Source: Fratercula arctica (lineage: Eukaryota; Chordata; Aves; Charadriiformes; Alcidae). Taken from it: DNA of 64,000 nucleotides. The translations under genes were made by a program, and so were the position numbers. The stretch spans positions 73,167,021-73,231,020 of the forward strand of contig CANTUZ010000001.1 in assembly GCA_947846985.1 (NCBI GenBank), read 5' to 3'. Below, piece by piece: positions 1 through 49,100 of this stretch (the stretch's first letter is position 1; each line of letters starts with the position of its first letter). The notes beneath the pieces are model-generated. The model searched no databases. It was not told the origin of the DNA and saw only the letters and a list, made by a program, of their open reading frames with translations.

Positions 1-34897
<34,897 letters not shown>

Positions 34898-35469
34898 TTA
34901 TACCCACAAAAAACAAATGAGTAATATGCAGAGTAAGGAACAACTTATGTTGTGGGAAATCTGCAGCTTCCCTTCAACCATAACGGAAGGGAAACAGTCA
35001 AACTGAAACCCAGCTGGTTTTAGTATACGAGTTTAAAAAAGACTTTTAGGACTAACATCCTCCTCCTTATCTTTATGAGTTGAGAAATGTTCCTCTTCCC
35101 CCATGGATGCACATCAGAAATACATAAATAATAGAGGAAAGGATGACGTCTATCTAACACAAGTAAAGAAAGGAAGACTACTATGTAACCTTCTCTGGTT
35201 AAACTAGAGGGAAAGTTATTCTGTGGTCTGCTTCAGTTACAATAAACACAGAAAAATCCTGTAACAAGCACAGGTATAAAACTTTCCTGTAAGGATTCAG
35301 TTTTGATCCGAAGAGTCTTCAAACCCTTATCCACAGATAAGGACACTACCAGTCCATCGTCAGGAGACCTGGCTGTCACAAGGTGCTGGCAGTCTCCACT
35401 GTTTCATGTTCTAGGACATCCAGATCCTCTTTGAGTAGAAGTGATGAGAAGCACAAAACCCCTCAGGGT

Positions 35470-36912
35470 CATGGCAAAGGTCAAAGAAAGTGTACCCCCC
35501 CCTCGATAAGCAAGACTGGCAAATTGGTAACAATGGACAAGGAGAAGGCTGAGGTACTCAACAACTTTTTTGCCTCAGTCTTCACCAGCAACCTCTCTCC
35601 CCACACCTCTCGAGTGGATGGACCACAAGGCAGGCACTGGGAGAGGAAAGTCCCTCCCACTGTAAGAAAAGATCAGGTTTGTGACCACCTGAGGAACCTG
35701 AACATACATAAGCCTATGGGATACATTCCAGAGTCCTGAGGGAATTGGCTAATGTAGTTGCCAAACCACTCTCCATGGTATTTGAAAAGTCATGGCAGTC
35801 AGGTGAAGTCCTCACTGACTGGAAAAAGGGAAACATTGTAACCATTTTTGAAAAGGGTAGAGAGGAGGAGCCCGGGAACTACCAACCTGTCAGCCTCACC
35901 TCTGCCCCTGGGAAGATCATGGAGTGGATCCTCCTAGAAGCTATGTTAAGGCACATGGAGGACAGGGAGGTGATTTGAGACAACCAGCATGGCTTCACCA
36001 GGGGCAAGTCCTGCCTGACCAACCTAGTGGCTTTCTACAATGGAGTTACTACATCAGTGGACAAGGGAAGAGCTACGGATGTCATCTATCTGGACTTTTG
36101 TAAGGCCTCTGACATGGTTCCCAACAACATACTCCCCTCTAAATTGCAGAGATATGGATTTGATGGGCAGACTGTTTGGTGGATGGTCACATCCAGAGGG
36201 TAGTGGTCAACGGCTCAAAGTCCAGATGGAGGTCAGTGACAAGTGGTGTCCCTCATGGCTCCGTATTGGGACTAGTACTGTACAGTATCTTCATCAATGA
36301 CATAGACAGTGGCATTGAGCACAGCCTCAGCAAGTTTGCAGACGACACCAAGCTGAGTGGTGCGATTGACACACCTGAGGGATGGGATGCCATCCAGAGG
36401 GACCTGGACAGGCTTGAGGAGTGGGCCTCTCTGAACCTCATGAAATTCAACAAGGTCAAGTGCAAGGTCCGGCACCTGGGTCAGGGCAACCTCCGGTATG
36501 AATACAGGCTGGGGGATGGAGGGATTGAGAGTAGCCCTGAGGAGAAGGACTTGGGGGTACTCGTGGATGAAAAGCTGGACATGAGCTGACAACGTGTGCT
36601 CACAGCCCAGAAAGCCAGCCATATCCTGGGCTGCATCAAAAGAAGCGTGGTCAGCAGGTCAAGGGAGGTGATTCTCCCCCTCTACTCTGCTCTGGTGAGA
36701 CCTCACCTGGAGTACTGTGTCCAGCTCTGGAGTCCTCAGCACAGGAAAGACATGGACCTGTTGGAGCAGGTCCAGAGGAGGGCCACAAAAATGATCACAG
36801 GGACAGAACACCTCTGCTGTGAGGACAGGCTGAGAGAGTTGGGGTTGTTCAGCCTGGAGAAGAGAATCTCCAGGGAGACCTTATAACAGCCTTTCAGTAC
36901 TTAAACGGGGCC
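35470..36912 (+). mobile_element. Degraded CR1 LINE, ORF2 region, first segment
   Basis: Conserved CR1 ORF2 segments appear in order on the plus strand: [105 protein letters not shown] and [20 protein letters not shown]. Stop codons interrupt it (for example at 35737, 35976 and 36587), and there is at least one frameshift near 36170. The element is interrupted at about 36912 by a smaller antisense CR1 and resumes at 37036. Confidence 0.95.
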
Positions 36913-37035
36913 TAGAATCATAGAATAGTTTGGGTTGGAAGGGACCTTAAAGATCATCTTGTTCCAACCCCCCTTCCATGGGTAGGGACACCACCCACTA
37001 GACTAGATTGCTCAAAGCCCCATCCAGCCTGGGAA
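36913..37035 (-). mobile_element. Short CR1 3' end, antisense, nested in another CR1
   Basis: Begins with agaatcatagaatagtttgg, the reverse complement of the CR1 3' terminus, and ends at the reverse complement of the CR1 motif near ccatccagcctggg. It sits precisely between two colinear halves of the host CR1. Confidence 0.88.
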
Positions 37036-37330
37036 GATGGGGACAAACTCTTTAGCAGGGCCTGTTGCCAAAGGACAAGGCGTAATCGCTTTAAACTAAA
37101 AGAGGGTAGATTTACACTAGAGAGAAGGAAGAAATTTTTTACAAAAACCGGGTGGTGAAACACTGGAACAGGTTGCCCAGAGAGGTGGTAGATGTCCCAT
37201 CACTGGAAACATTCAAGGCCAGGCCGGATGGGGCTCTGAGCAACCTGATCTAGTTGGAGATGTCCCTGATCATTGCAGGGGAGTTTGGACTAGATGATCT
37301 TTAAAGGTCCCTTCTATGCTTCTATGATCT
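37036..37330 (+). mobile_element. CR1 LINE 3' end, second segment of the interrupted element
   Basis: Continues the host CR1 with gaagatggggacaaactctt, then aacaggttgcccagagaggt and ggactagatgatctttaaag, ending ttctatgcttctatgatct. Together with 35470-36912 it forms one CR1 about 1.7 kb long. Confidence 0.9.
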
Positions 37331-38636
37331 CTGTACACCTCTAACTGCTGCCACTGCATGGAGGGTTTGAACCAAGAACAGCAACAAGAAGAAATTTTAG
37401 GAAGAAAGCGTGGGATGGTACCACTCCCATCATTCCCTTCTGTATAATGATCTACTCATCTTCCTCGGTGAAGTAAAAAATTGCTCATTTTTAAGGTAAC
37501 ACCTCTAATCAAGCTGTCTCTCTTTTTCTATAGGGCTTTGCAAGTTATTTTCCCCCATTTACCAGCGCAAAACCATACACCTACTGTGAAAGGAGGAGCC
37601 AAGCACTGCCCTTGGCTCTAACCAGGAGGGCAGGAACACCAAGTGCTGCACTCTGGAGGAGCGGGACCCTGCCTGGCACGTGTCACCCCCATGGAGCTGT
37701 GCCATCCCCACGTGCAGGGGAAAATGGGCAGATCTCGCCGCAGCTTTGCCAATAGCTCACCATCAGATTCCCAGTCTGGCAATCCCACCATTTGCTGCAC
37801 TTGTAGTGGCCTGGCAGAAAAACCTCCTCGCTTTCTCTTACCTAATTATGGTTTCCTGAGGAAAGCCCCACAAAACAACAGCTTTACCACTAAGAAGAGG
37901 CTCAGCTGACAAAAAAGAACCAAAACCCAAAGCAAAGGGAAGGAAGCAACCAGAAGTGATTACCCATCTACCTTCAGAGGGCAACCCTGCATCCCAAGCC
38001 ATCACCACAAAGCTTAACACACCAGGAACGGAGAGAGCTCGCCGACAACTTTAAACAATCACCATCTAAATGGTGCAGGGGCCTTTTGCTTCTTGAAACC
38101 CCAGCCCAAACCTTTCTTCAAGCCTGAGCATATCCGGTTTTGTTAAAATAAACAAACACACATATTGTGCAATTTGCGATCCCTGCTGAAAAACGAGGAA
38201 GGACTGGACTGACAGGAGTGCTAGCTGGCAGACCTGCTCCAGGACGCTTGCCCAACACCTGCTTACACCCATCTCAAACTCCTTCACAAGAACCACAGTT
38301 ATTCTCAAATTAGAGAGCAGCAAAACCCAGTGTCCTCCCTTTGATAAATAAACAAATGCCCAAAAAAATTCTACATGTGAGCAAAAGTCCTGTGAGGAGG
38401 TCAGACACTCAACAGTTTTATCCTAGAGGAAATGGAAGAGAGTTGCCAATAAGTCATTTAAAATAAATAATATTTTAATTTTTGGTCTGAGTATCTATAG
38501 GTCAAGCTTTAGCAAAAAAAGGAAATAACACAACACATTACTTGAATTAGTTTAACTGAGAGGCTCCTTCCAACTTGAAACTTTTCTTCCTCCTAGCCTC
38601 TCCAGCAAAGCAGAATCACCTGGCTGTGTGGTTGCT

Positions 38637-38675
38637 GTGGGACACGTTGACGGTGGGACACGTTGACGGTGGGAC
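38637..38675. repeat. 16-bp tandem repeat, 2.4 copies
   Basis: The unit gtgggacacgttgacg is repeated exactly at 38637-38652 and 38653-38668, followed by a partial third copy (gtgggac). Confidence 0.95.
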
Positions 38676-41600
38676 CGAAGGGCCCATAGCCCTCTCCCCT
38701 GCTGCACCCCAGGACAGGCAAACAGCCACAAAGCAGCTCCAAGCAAGAGCAACAGGGGCATGCTACAAAAAACTGCTCTACCTGTGCTCCAAAAACCATA
38801 GCAAAAAATGGCTGCCCATTCTACACCAAAAATTACTGCACCTATTTGCATAAAGGGGAGAAGTCATTGAGTGCAAGGAAAGTGTCAACACCCTGCCCCA
38901 ATCCACACATTCCCAAAACAAGGTCCATCAATGACTCAGATCCCTGCTGCAGGAGAGAGCCGGCCATTCACAAAAGCCAAGTCCTGACTTGTGTCTCCTC
39001 AGCACTACAAGCCCTTAATCCCCCTACGAGCTATTTCAGAAAGCACACCTGCATGCTTTTGGCCTCAGTATTTACAGTCACACAGGAGTGCAATCCTCCA
39101 GCATCAGCTTTCTAAGTTCAGACTATCAGACATTAGAATATCTGTGGATTTATTTTTTTTTAATACTTGGAAAAGAATTTAAAAATAGAAACCAAAGCAT
39201 AAGCAAAACCAAAATCCCATCTCACTTACACTGCTATCTACTTAATAGCACAAGTCTGGAAAACCTCTATTGCCAGACCAGAGGCACAAGCTAAGAAACA
39301 AAAGCTCCCTGCTGCCCTCTGGGTTGTGAAAAGAAATAGGGGGAAGATGCATTTCTCCAAGCGCGTTCGGCATGATTTCCCAGAGACAGATCAGCATTTT
39401 TCAAATCAGGAAAACATAAGCAATTGGGCACAGACTGTTACAAAAGCCTTCTTGTTTTAAGGTTGCTCGCTGACAGTTCCACTTTGTAATTTTGCCAAAG
39501 GGATACACACGGTCAGTGTTTCATTGGCCAAGTTCAATGCTCCTGTTCTCCAACTTTTTCACCCTTGTACCTCACAAGACGTGAAAGAGGAAGCAGCTCC
39601 TTCCTGCCCAGCTTTAAGACATTTGCAAAGGTTGTGAAGGCATGATTCACCCTTCCCTTCTGCCCCCCAAGAAGTGAGTGGCCAAGGTTTGACAACAGCA
39701 GCAGCAGTGAAACAGCCAGAGCTTGGCCACGCTCACACCAAGTTAGCCAGGAGACAACGTCCCACAGCCAGGTGACACCACCATGGGGTCCTTGCCACAT
39801 CCTCACCCGATGCGGAAGCCCTGGGACCAGGACAGAAAAGATTTCCTTGAAGTCTGGGGGTTTTTCCCCTTTCTTTTCTGCTGTTGTTGTTAATAAAACC
39901 AGCTCCACTGTTTCTAGTGTACAACAATGGAGGGCTGGCAAAACCATATTTTTTCCTCCTAAGTCTCAGAAAAATTAATTTAAGAAATCTAAAATTCCCA
40001 AGACACAAAATTAGATAGTTTTGCCCTCTTAAGAGTGATTTCACTATGAGTTCTTACAGGTGAAATTACTGGGCTGGAGAGCTAATATTTAACAGACTCC
40101 TTTTTGGCAGAGAACATAAGAAACTTCAAAGATGTACTTAAAAAATTCAGAAACTGCACTCTGATTAGGAGTTTAGCTAAATGAGAACAGATTAAAACGC
40201 TGTAGTCATACTGATAATTATAGTTATACTAGTAAATTTACCCAAGCTGTGAGAAGGACTTTCTTACTAAATTCTACAACATTGTGTTTTCAGCTTTGTA
40301 CCTACCTGAGATTTTCCAGGATGGATTTTCTCAGGTAGAAGACACGTAAGAATTATTTATGAAATAATCCTCTTTTTCTATTTGTTATCTTTGTATCAGG
40401 ACCCATCATTACAGCAGTAAAGTCAAAATGTACTCCAAGAACACATTTTCCTGGATGTACACAACTTAATTAAATACCATTCATTCTCTGATATCCTCTC
40501 TCCAGCAGAGAGGATCACATATGCCAGCACGCTGTTTTGCTAAATTTTGGTGTTTGATGAGCACACCCAACTTCCTAAGCAGGAGACAGTAGCATCTGTG
40601 CTGATTCTCACCTCCTTTTTCTGAACTTCAAATCAAGAAAATCCTTGTCTCCTGCACAGACAAGCTTCAGCCTTACGGTGCCAAGTCCCACCGTGTCCAA
40701 GGATCAGAGGTATCAATCACAGGGTTTTTAGGGAAACTTTGAGTATGTTAGTTAGTGCAAGGCCACTGACTAGCTTAAATGAAGATATTCTCCTTTTTTT
40801 TCAGTTCCAAAGGAGGTGAGCATTGAGTGAGCCTGACACTGCGCTTGCGCTGCAGAGAAGCTCGCTGCCCTGCCTCCATCATGTTGTCCACAAGAAAAGC
40901 AAAACAAAAAAAAGGCACCAGACCTCAAAGTCTCTTTAGCGTTGTTTACATTTTGATTTAGTTTCAGAGCTGGCTTATTACTGAAACATACTCAGACAAA
41001 AGATCTGCCAATCTTTTTAAAATGTCATAGTTCTGTACTGTTGTTCACAGCCGTGCAACTGCATGTTACGCAGTTCTCTGCTCACAACATTGCTCTCGTA
41101 TTTAGATGAGAGGAGTGTCAATCCTGATAAAAACACTGTTTTCACATCTCCATCCTTACAGAATAATGTTGAAGTCTTTGCAAAAAATCTATATTCTTAA
41201 TTCCAAGCATATCAGAAAACACCCAGCATGCACCTCTCAGCCTTGCTCTTTTAGGCCTCATGAGGTTTCAGACTATTTAAAAAAAAAAATATGAATGGGG
41301 CAAATTATGGCAAAAAGTCCTTTGGACAAAAAAATTAAAAAATGACCAGAAGAAAGAATAAAAAAACAGAAGGTACTAACTGAGAGAGCAAAAAGTAGAG
41401 AAAAGAGCATTAACTTCAGAATCTCTGAGAGAGAAAGGACTGCTGTAACACAGAGGACAGCTCTCAAGCTCAAAGTTAAAAAAAAAATCCCCCAAATTCT
41501 AGGGAATTAAGTAGATATAAAAAAAACTTTGAGTTTTTAAGATTTCTTCCAGTGACAGAGTTAAGCAGGTCAAATTATTTATCAAAAAGAAGATCAAAAG

Positions 41601-44600
41601 ACAACTCAGGCACTCAGTCTATAAATAGCTAAAACAGGAAAATGATGCTTGATGATAGGAGATAGTTCTTACATGTGTTCAGCAACAGCACAAACAATCC
41701 AACTTGTAACTAGCAACCAAGTTTTAAAAAAAATAAATGCGGGTAAAGCAAATGAACTTAGGTAACTGTAGGCTTCTTGAGACCTTGTCATAAATGCAGA
41801 AATTACCACACAGTTCCTCTTTAGTTCCTGCCACAATCATTTGGCCAAGGCTTCCCCAAGAACAGCCTCCCATGTCCTTAAGAATCTACCCAGCTGAGCT
41901 TTAAAGAGATGTTGATTCCCAACATAAAAATTCAACCTGAAATAACTGTGTTTGGTAATATCTACTTACAGATGAAAAATAAAGCCTTTCACCACAAAAA
42001 ATATCAGATGAAATTCAATGGCTGGGTTAGACAAGATCAGGAGATAACGGGGATGGTATCATGTCATCAGAAAACATTTTAAAAAAATAGAAAGCTGTAT
42101 TGAGTATCCTGAAAATATATAGGTAAAGAATAAGAAGGAATTCCTTGGATAGGTACAAGTATATATGCCATTTAAATTACTTGCAAACTGGCATTATTCC
42201 TTGGACTAAGACTGTCGAGTGACCATTCCCACAGAAAACAGATAAATAGTACAATTCAGTCCTTTGGTCAAAAACGAAAAAAAAAAAAAAAGTAGAGAGT
42301 ATCAAGCTACAGCAAAAGCAAATTTTCTTCAGAAAACATGATTTAGACCATTACATAGCAAGCAAAGGCATTCACTTTATGGCAATCCTTGCTCTCCTTT
42401 TTGGAAAAAGAAGTAACAATATTAAACTTCCCTCAAATAAACAAAAATAATTAAAATCTAAATCCCATAGCTGACAGGCATTTTAGCCTTTGCATCACTC
42501 ATTCAAAGCTTCGACGACCTGAGAACACCTGAGCACCCACACCTTGAAATCTTTAATCATTTATCCTCACACAACTGGTAGAGATGTAAGCCAGCAGTCT
42601 TCCCACTTGAAACATGGTGGGGTAATTTCCAGGTGGTTTTTGCTGTCAGCGCCCGCCTTAAAGCACATCTTTTGCCATACTGCTGCACACCAGCATGATC
42701 AGGCAATGGACACAACTAGGTCTGTTGCTACCGCATGCTTACCTCGTGCCCTGGAAGGTAGACTTTCATGGAAAACGAAAGAAGGGATTAGCTGATATCA
42801 CAGCAAGGGGAAGACCTGAGGAGTGAGCAGGTAATGCCATGGAGAGGGAATCTCTCCCCAGCACTGATATCGCATATGGAGGCACAGCAGCCAACCTTGC
42901 CGCCCAGGGCACTTGAGCTGATAAGGTGAGCAAAGGCTCACCTCATTTAAGCAATGGCTCAGCTGTTCATGGGCGATGATTTCCTTTTATCATTAACCTC
43001 CGATAAAAAAAAAAAAAGTATGAATGAGACAATGACGTAGAAGATCTGCACCTTCTTCAGCTTAACTTCAGCTCAATTACCAGAATGTCCCCAATAGTCT
43101 GAGAGTAAAACAAGTGTCTTTGTTCAGCTAGGTTCAGTTGGGTCCTCAAGCTGCCCTGGCATAAAGTGCTGCAGCATGCTAGTAGTGGTAGATGAAAAAG
43201 CGATGGATGAAAAACTTCCCTCCACTTGTTCAATCTCACTTTTTGGATGGACTCTGAAAATGGGTGCTGAAAAATGAGCCACATCCCATCTGCTCCTGAA
43301 TGAACCACCACCTGCCGCCACAGCAGCCGCAGCAGAGCAAACCTATCCTGAATTTTGCTTCTGATGGAGCAAACCCCATCCTCTTCAGAGCAGCCTACCT
43401 ACCACTGCCTTCTCTTTTGACCGAACCCCTCCCTCCCTGCCCCAAACACACACACCACCACCTCCAGCCACACTTGGCTGGGCAGGTGGGAAGAGCTAAA
43501 TGGGCAGAGAGTTGAGCCACGCTGAATATCAGGGTGAGAAGAGACAGGGAAGTAGCAGCACTGGATAACCTCCCTCTGTAATTAATGAAAAGCAACAGGG
43601 AGCACAGGGAAGCGCAAGAGCCCAACACAGACAGTGCAAGTGCTTTTCCTGGAACAAAGCGTAAAACGAAGTCACCATTCAGATACAAAAGAGATACTGA
43701 AATTATCATAAACTCTTCATTTTTACAAACCGTACAAGTCAGACCACAGGGACTCATTTACTTCACCATTCTTGGACACAAGTATCACATCTCAGAAAAA
43801 ACAAAATTAAGAAATCCTCAAAAGCTTATCTTTTCAGTCATTTAACCACAAGCTCCAAGAAAACCTGAAGTTTAAAAGAATCATGAATCTATTAAAAATG
43901 CAGATAGTTACACTTCAAACAGTGTTAACACAGTTCAGGAAAAACATATCCTATGGACACCATAACTGCAGGGCAAGTTCCCACCACTCGAGAGGAGAGG
44001 TTGGGGCCCCCTGGGTCACAAAAGGCTGGGTCAGCAGTTCGGGGCTGCAGCTGGCAGCCGGGGGCCACAGGACAGGCTCCAAGCTGGGATCAGCAAAGCC
44101 TGACCCATCTCTGTCTCTTCCACCACTGTGGGAGAAGTTCCCACGGTATGTTCAGCAATGTGGTAGTGCAACCACACATGTGGGACAAGAAGAGATGCTG
44201 CAGCAGTCCCCACCTCCTGCTGCACAGAACAGGCCACAGGTGCACCTGGTACAATGTAAGCTCTTGAATACAACACCAATAAAACACACGCTAATATTAG
44301 CGTGAGAATATAGCCCAAGAAAGCAGAGGTGTTTTGGGACATTCAGGGAATTGGTTTTACTAAGACCATGCTCTACGTAACCCAAAAAGATCTCAAACAC
44401 TGAAATTTGTAAGTGGAAAAAATACTTTCATATCCAAAAAAATGGAAAAGGATCATGCCAAGGAGTGAGATAATTAAGGTGGAGTTTAAATGACTAATAA
44501 AGATCTGCTGGATTACAGAAATTTTATGACTTTGCAGATGAGAACACTGTTTCATTTGACTGAAAACAGGTGTTGGGGAAGGGATGTCCTGTGTCTTTTT

Positions 44601-46142
44601 GCAGTCCACTGGACACATTTTTTTCATTTTGCTTTTAAATAGATGCATTTGATCTCCAAGTGCTAGTACACATTCCCAGGCTCAAAATAAGACAAAGAGG
44701 AAGTCTGTCTGCACTTTAAACAGCACTTCCTTTGACATCCCCTCTCTTCTTTCCTATGTCTCCAAAAGCAACTTTGAATCTTAAATTAAAACAAAATCTC
44801 AAGCCTGGCATGGATACTGAAGATTACAATTGCCATGCAATCCATAAATTGAAATATGTATCCACATGAGTTGTTTCATCTTTTTAAAACAAGCATAAAT
44901 AAATAAATAAAGCAAAGTTTACCCTACTTTACAGGACAGAACACCATGATGAAAATCAGGAAATCTCTATGTACAACAGTTAAAGAGGGAGAAGAGAAGT
45001 ATATCCTTCAAAAAGGCAGAACAAAGGCATTCCACAGTCCATACAGAGAAGGAGAGAAATTAAAAGAGAGATAAATTTAAAGAGATGCTTGAATGGCCTG
45101 CTGAACTGGGGTCTATAGGTCCAATCTCAGTGAACTCCATGGGAACTAATGACAACATTCCCACAGGAACAGGCTGGGTCTGCACAGCAGCAGCAGTTTT
45201 ATCCCTATAGCAACACAACATTTTTTGGTTTCTTCTGTTCCATTGTGCCATTCTTCTATGTCACTGGCTTGCAGAAAATCAATTAAATCATTTTTCTATG
45301 AAGAAAATTTGATTCAATATTCTGTGTAATGTTCCTAGTCAAGTTAAACCGTGAGACTCTGATCACAAAAGGCCCTTATGAAGGGAGGAGTTAACAAAAG
45401 GAACAGATTTTCTCTTCCAAGAACAGCACGGTGATTACTATAATATTCACTTTTCTTTCAAACCTCCAAGATCTCTCCCAAAAATTCCCTTTTAATTCTA
45501 TTTTAAACTTCAAAAGCCTCAGCCATTTAACTGCATACCTATCAATTCAAAGTGAGTAGAAAACATCTTAACAGACTGATAACTAAAGTGCTTCAGAGAA
45601 CAGTGATGTGCTGGATCTTCTGTGTTTGAATGCTCTTTTTCCATGCTCTGGACGGCACAATCTGCCTTTTTGCCAAGGGGATCAGCGTAAGATGTTCCTT
45701 TCGGGACTGGAGCTCCTCTCCGTTCCTAAGCAACAGATTTGCATAAACTGAAGGAGCAAAGAAAAATGCTTTTCACATCATCTACTGGCCAGCCTAATTG
45801 AAGTAAAAGACAGGAGAAAGCAAACAGCAGCTGACAGTCCTTTGTGCAACATATTTGACATACTGCTAAGCTTTCAAAAATACATCTGTGACTGGAATTA
45901 AAAAAGGCTCAAGAAGAGAAAAACAGAAAACAAAAATTCCAGCACTGAATTATTCCATCCCAGCACCACAGCAAGTCTCAGATGAATAGAAACAATTAAT
46001 TTAGCATTAGACTCCTATGGGGCCGTGTGGCTCACACTTAACTGCTTTACCTTGCCACTGGAGAAGTGCAGGGGGGGAAGCAGGCTTCCAAGAGCACACA
46101 CAGATTTGGGGGAAAACGTAAGGCTAAAGGGCAGAAAATTCT

Positions 46143-46176
46143 TCTTTTTTTATTTTTATTTTTATTTTTTTTTTAG
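46143..46176. repeat. (TTTTTA)n T-rich tract
   Basis: tttttttatttttatttttattttttttt pattern in intron 1. Possibly a retroposon tail, but no body recognised. Confidence 0.8.
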
Positions 46177-49100
46177 AAAAACTCAACTTCCCAAACTAAA
46201 AGCTCTTTGCATTCAGTCATATGTGAATTTTTCACACAACCTTCTTCATTAAAGCAGCCTACACTGCTACCTGTCCAGCTTCTGTCCCCTGCAGGAAAAC
46301 ATCATGACGGGCAATCCCTGTCTATTTACATAAGCAATACCTACACTGTAACTGTGCAACGAAGGTTCAAGCACTCAGTGATACACTCGCCTCGAAAACC
46401 AAATTCTGTGCAGTACTGGATACTTCAGTAAGCAATGGCAGTGCCATTTATGCAACCTAAAAGCCACGCTTTCATGAGTCAGTACTGTTCCTCCCTCCCA
46501 CAAGATAATCAAGGTCAGGAGGACACCACTGCTAATGATGCTGTCATGTAGCTGAAATGGCTCGCTGACACACTGACCACCAGCACTCAGATGACAAGCA
46601 GTCACGCTTGTCAAGTAACTATAGGTGTTCCCTTCCAACGTCCGGGATGAATTCAAGCACATTTCCAATGACAGGAAGGCCTGACTCTCTACTATCATCA
46701 CAACAGGTTATGAACAGAAACTCTCAGGCTCTTTGGACAAAGCCTACATCAAGACTGGTGAGCCACGGTAGGACGGAATCCCCTTTCTTGATGCCTGCCA
46801 CCAGGTACAGGTCTACTACATACTCCCTTTTAAAGCATCAGTAGGAAAACTCTCCCACAATTAGAGAACATCACATAAGCCTAGCACTCCTGTATCATAG
46901 CACAAGGCTGGAGTCACTATATTCTTGCCAGCAAGTCAGCACAAGAGTGGGTTTATCTTTTCCTGATGTGTTAGCAGCCAGCAGAAGCACATGACGATGC
47001 AGCAAGCAATCACTAGATACTCCGATAGGCAGCCCAGCTAGTGCTATGCATGTGCAGTATCATTCCACATCCTGAAGCTTTGGAGGAGAGACGCAACTTC
47101 CTGATGATAAAATGCAGGGTTAAGTGCTATCCCCATGCAGGAATCTCAAGCGCAGTGCGACGCACACACTTCAAAAACAGGAAGCTGATTCTGCTCATCC
47201 CCACTCGTTTTATTTGAGAATCCACTACAGTGATATGGGAGAAGCCTAACCCTGCAAAGTTTGCCCCAAAGGCATCCCAAGGATGGCATGGGCTGTCACT
47301 GCAGCTTGGTCTGCAGCATGCAACGCCCTCTGCAATGGCACTTGTGCTACAAGAAAAATTCACAGAGGGATTTTGCTTGGTTTGTTTTAGCTGTGTATCT
47401 AAGCCTGAACCCCAAGATATAAATCGCCAGTATAAAATCATCTGCTATTGGTGGGGCTAGATGGTTGAGGGGTTTTGTGCTGATTTACTAATTAATTCTT
47501 ACAGAGCTGAGTTAGTTCTGAGTGAACATGGAAAAAAAGTATTAATCCTAAACTTGCATACATATTAAAAACCCTTCTGCAATGTTTGGCCTCTCTCCAG
47601 GCTGGAATGAAGTTAAAGATTTTACTGTTGTCTCATTCTAGATGAGGTGTGCTGAGATCTGTTTTGCTACTTATTTGCCTCACCCCTTGAATATTCCCTG
47701 ATGCTACATCTCTGAGTTGCATCAATTGCAACTTACATTTTGCTTGTCCTTCAACTTCCAGTTCTTTCTTTTTACTGCTTCTTGACTAACTCCCTCCCCT
47801 TCTCTTTTTCGTGTTCTTCTCCTCTCACCCACTCCACTCCTCCCCTCCCCTGTTGTTTAGCCTTCTTGTTTTGCTGCTTTGGCCATTTTGCTGTGCTGCT
47901 GCTGTCATCTCCTGCAGCTGTCCTCAACGCACATTTCTTCCATACTTCTGTTTCTGATTCTTCCCGCTGCTGCATGGGTGTGTTCTGAAGCAATGCTGCA
48001 TGGCATTGCTTTGGGCAAGACTTAAGTTCAGCACTGAAGCACAGTGTTTATGGCATGTTCAGCAGTTGTGAAAAGCTCTCTCATTTCTTAGCAAAGGTAA
48101 GATTCACAGTGTAAGGATTCTGCAGAGAACAAGGAAGGAAGGAGCAAGAGCAATAGCCACCATAGAAAGAAGAGGAGGAAGCACGTGCACATGGAGTTAG
48201 CCTCCAGGCTGCAGAAAAACTGCTACCACAGATTGCTCATGCTCATGCCTATTCAGCATGGGTTTGGTTGGTTGTCCTTTGTGTTTGGGGAGGGGGGGGA
48301 GATGCTGTTACTTTAATCAAAAAGGGCACACCTGTATGCATATGCTGAAAGGAGAAGTAGATGGTGGGCTGAGCACCAGTCTGTCACACTACAGGTGAAG
48401 AAGATGAGCCACAAAGATGGAAAGACAAGAGCCTGGGGTCTTTCAATCTAAGCAATAATGCAACCCCTCAGCCTTAGACAAACGGTTTATTTAAGCATGT
48501 GAGTTCTTGAACTGTACTTTCATCTCACAAGACTGGGGAGAAATAAAGAAGAAAACATTGTTTTCTCAGGGGAGGGGAGGACAGCACTCTCTTCCTGAGC
48601 CCAGTTCCAGACATGGTTGCTCCAGGGTCAGTCTCACCGCTTCTGGGCCAGCCTGGCAGCAGCCCCCTGCCCAGGTAGGGGCAGCCCCCCAAGTCTCCCT
48701 TCCACAGTGCCTCCACATTACACATCCATCTCCATCTTACAGCATACGCCCCCAGTGCCATGGCAGGCATTAATTATATCCAGCAGGTTTTTTCAATGCA
48801 AACCTGCAGGTGAAGCTCTGGCTTTGATACTGACTTATTTTAAGTTTAAAACTTGAACAAAGGCTTCAGTAATAATGATTCTTCAAAACAGAGGCTGTGC
48901 GCTGTCATTCCCACTCCTTCCCTCTACCTGAAAGTATTTACTAAAATCAGCAATAGAAGTCCCTCAACTTTCACTGAAGCAAAAAATGTATGCTCCTTTA
49001 TCTGAAAAATAGGTTTGAAGATATTTTAGGCAAATTTGTACTACTCATGCTTAAAAGTAGCTTTTTATTTCATATCCAACACAGTTCAAAAATAATGTAC

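Noticed and set aside
35383..36886. Series of plus-strand ORFs at 35.4-36.9 kb as a host gene
   Set aside because: They are CR1 ORF2 segments broken by stops and a frameshift.
39534..44648. Cluster of ORFs of 60-140 codons on both strands in intron 1
   Set aside because: No homology recognised, overlapping on both strands in several frames, and no splice structure consistent with exons.
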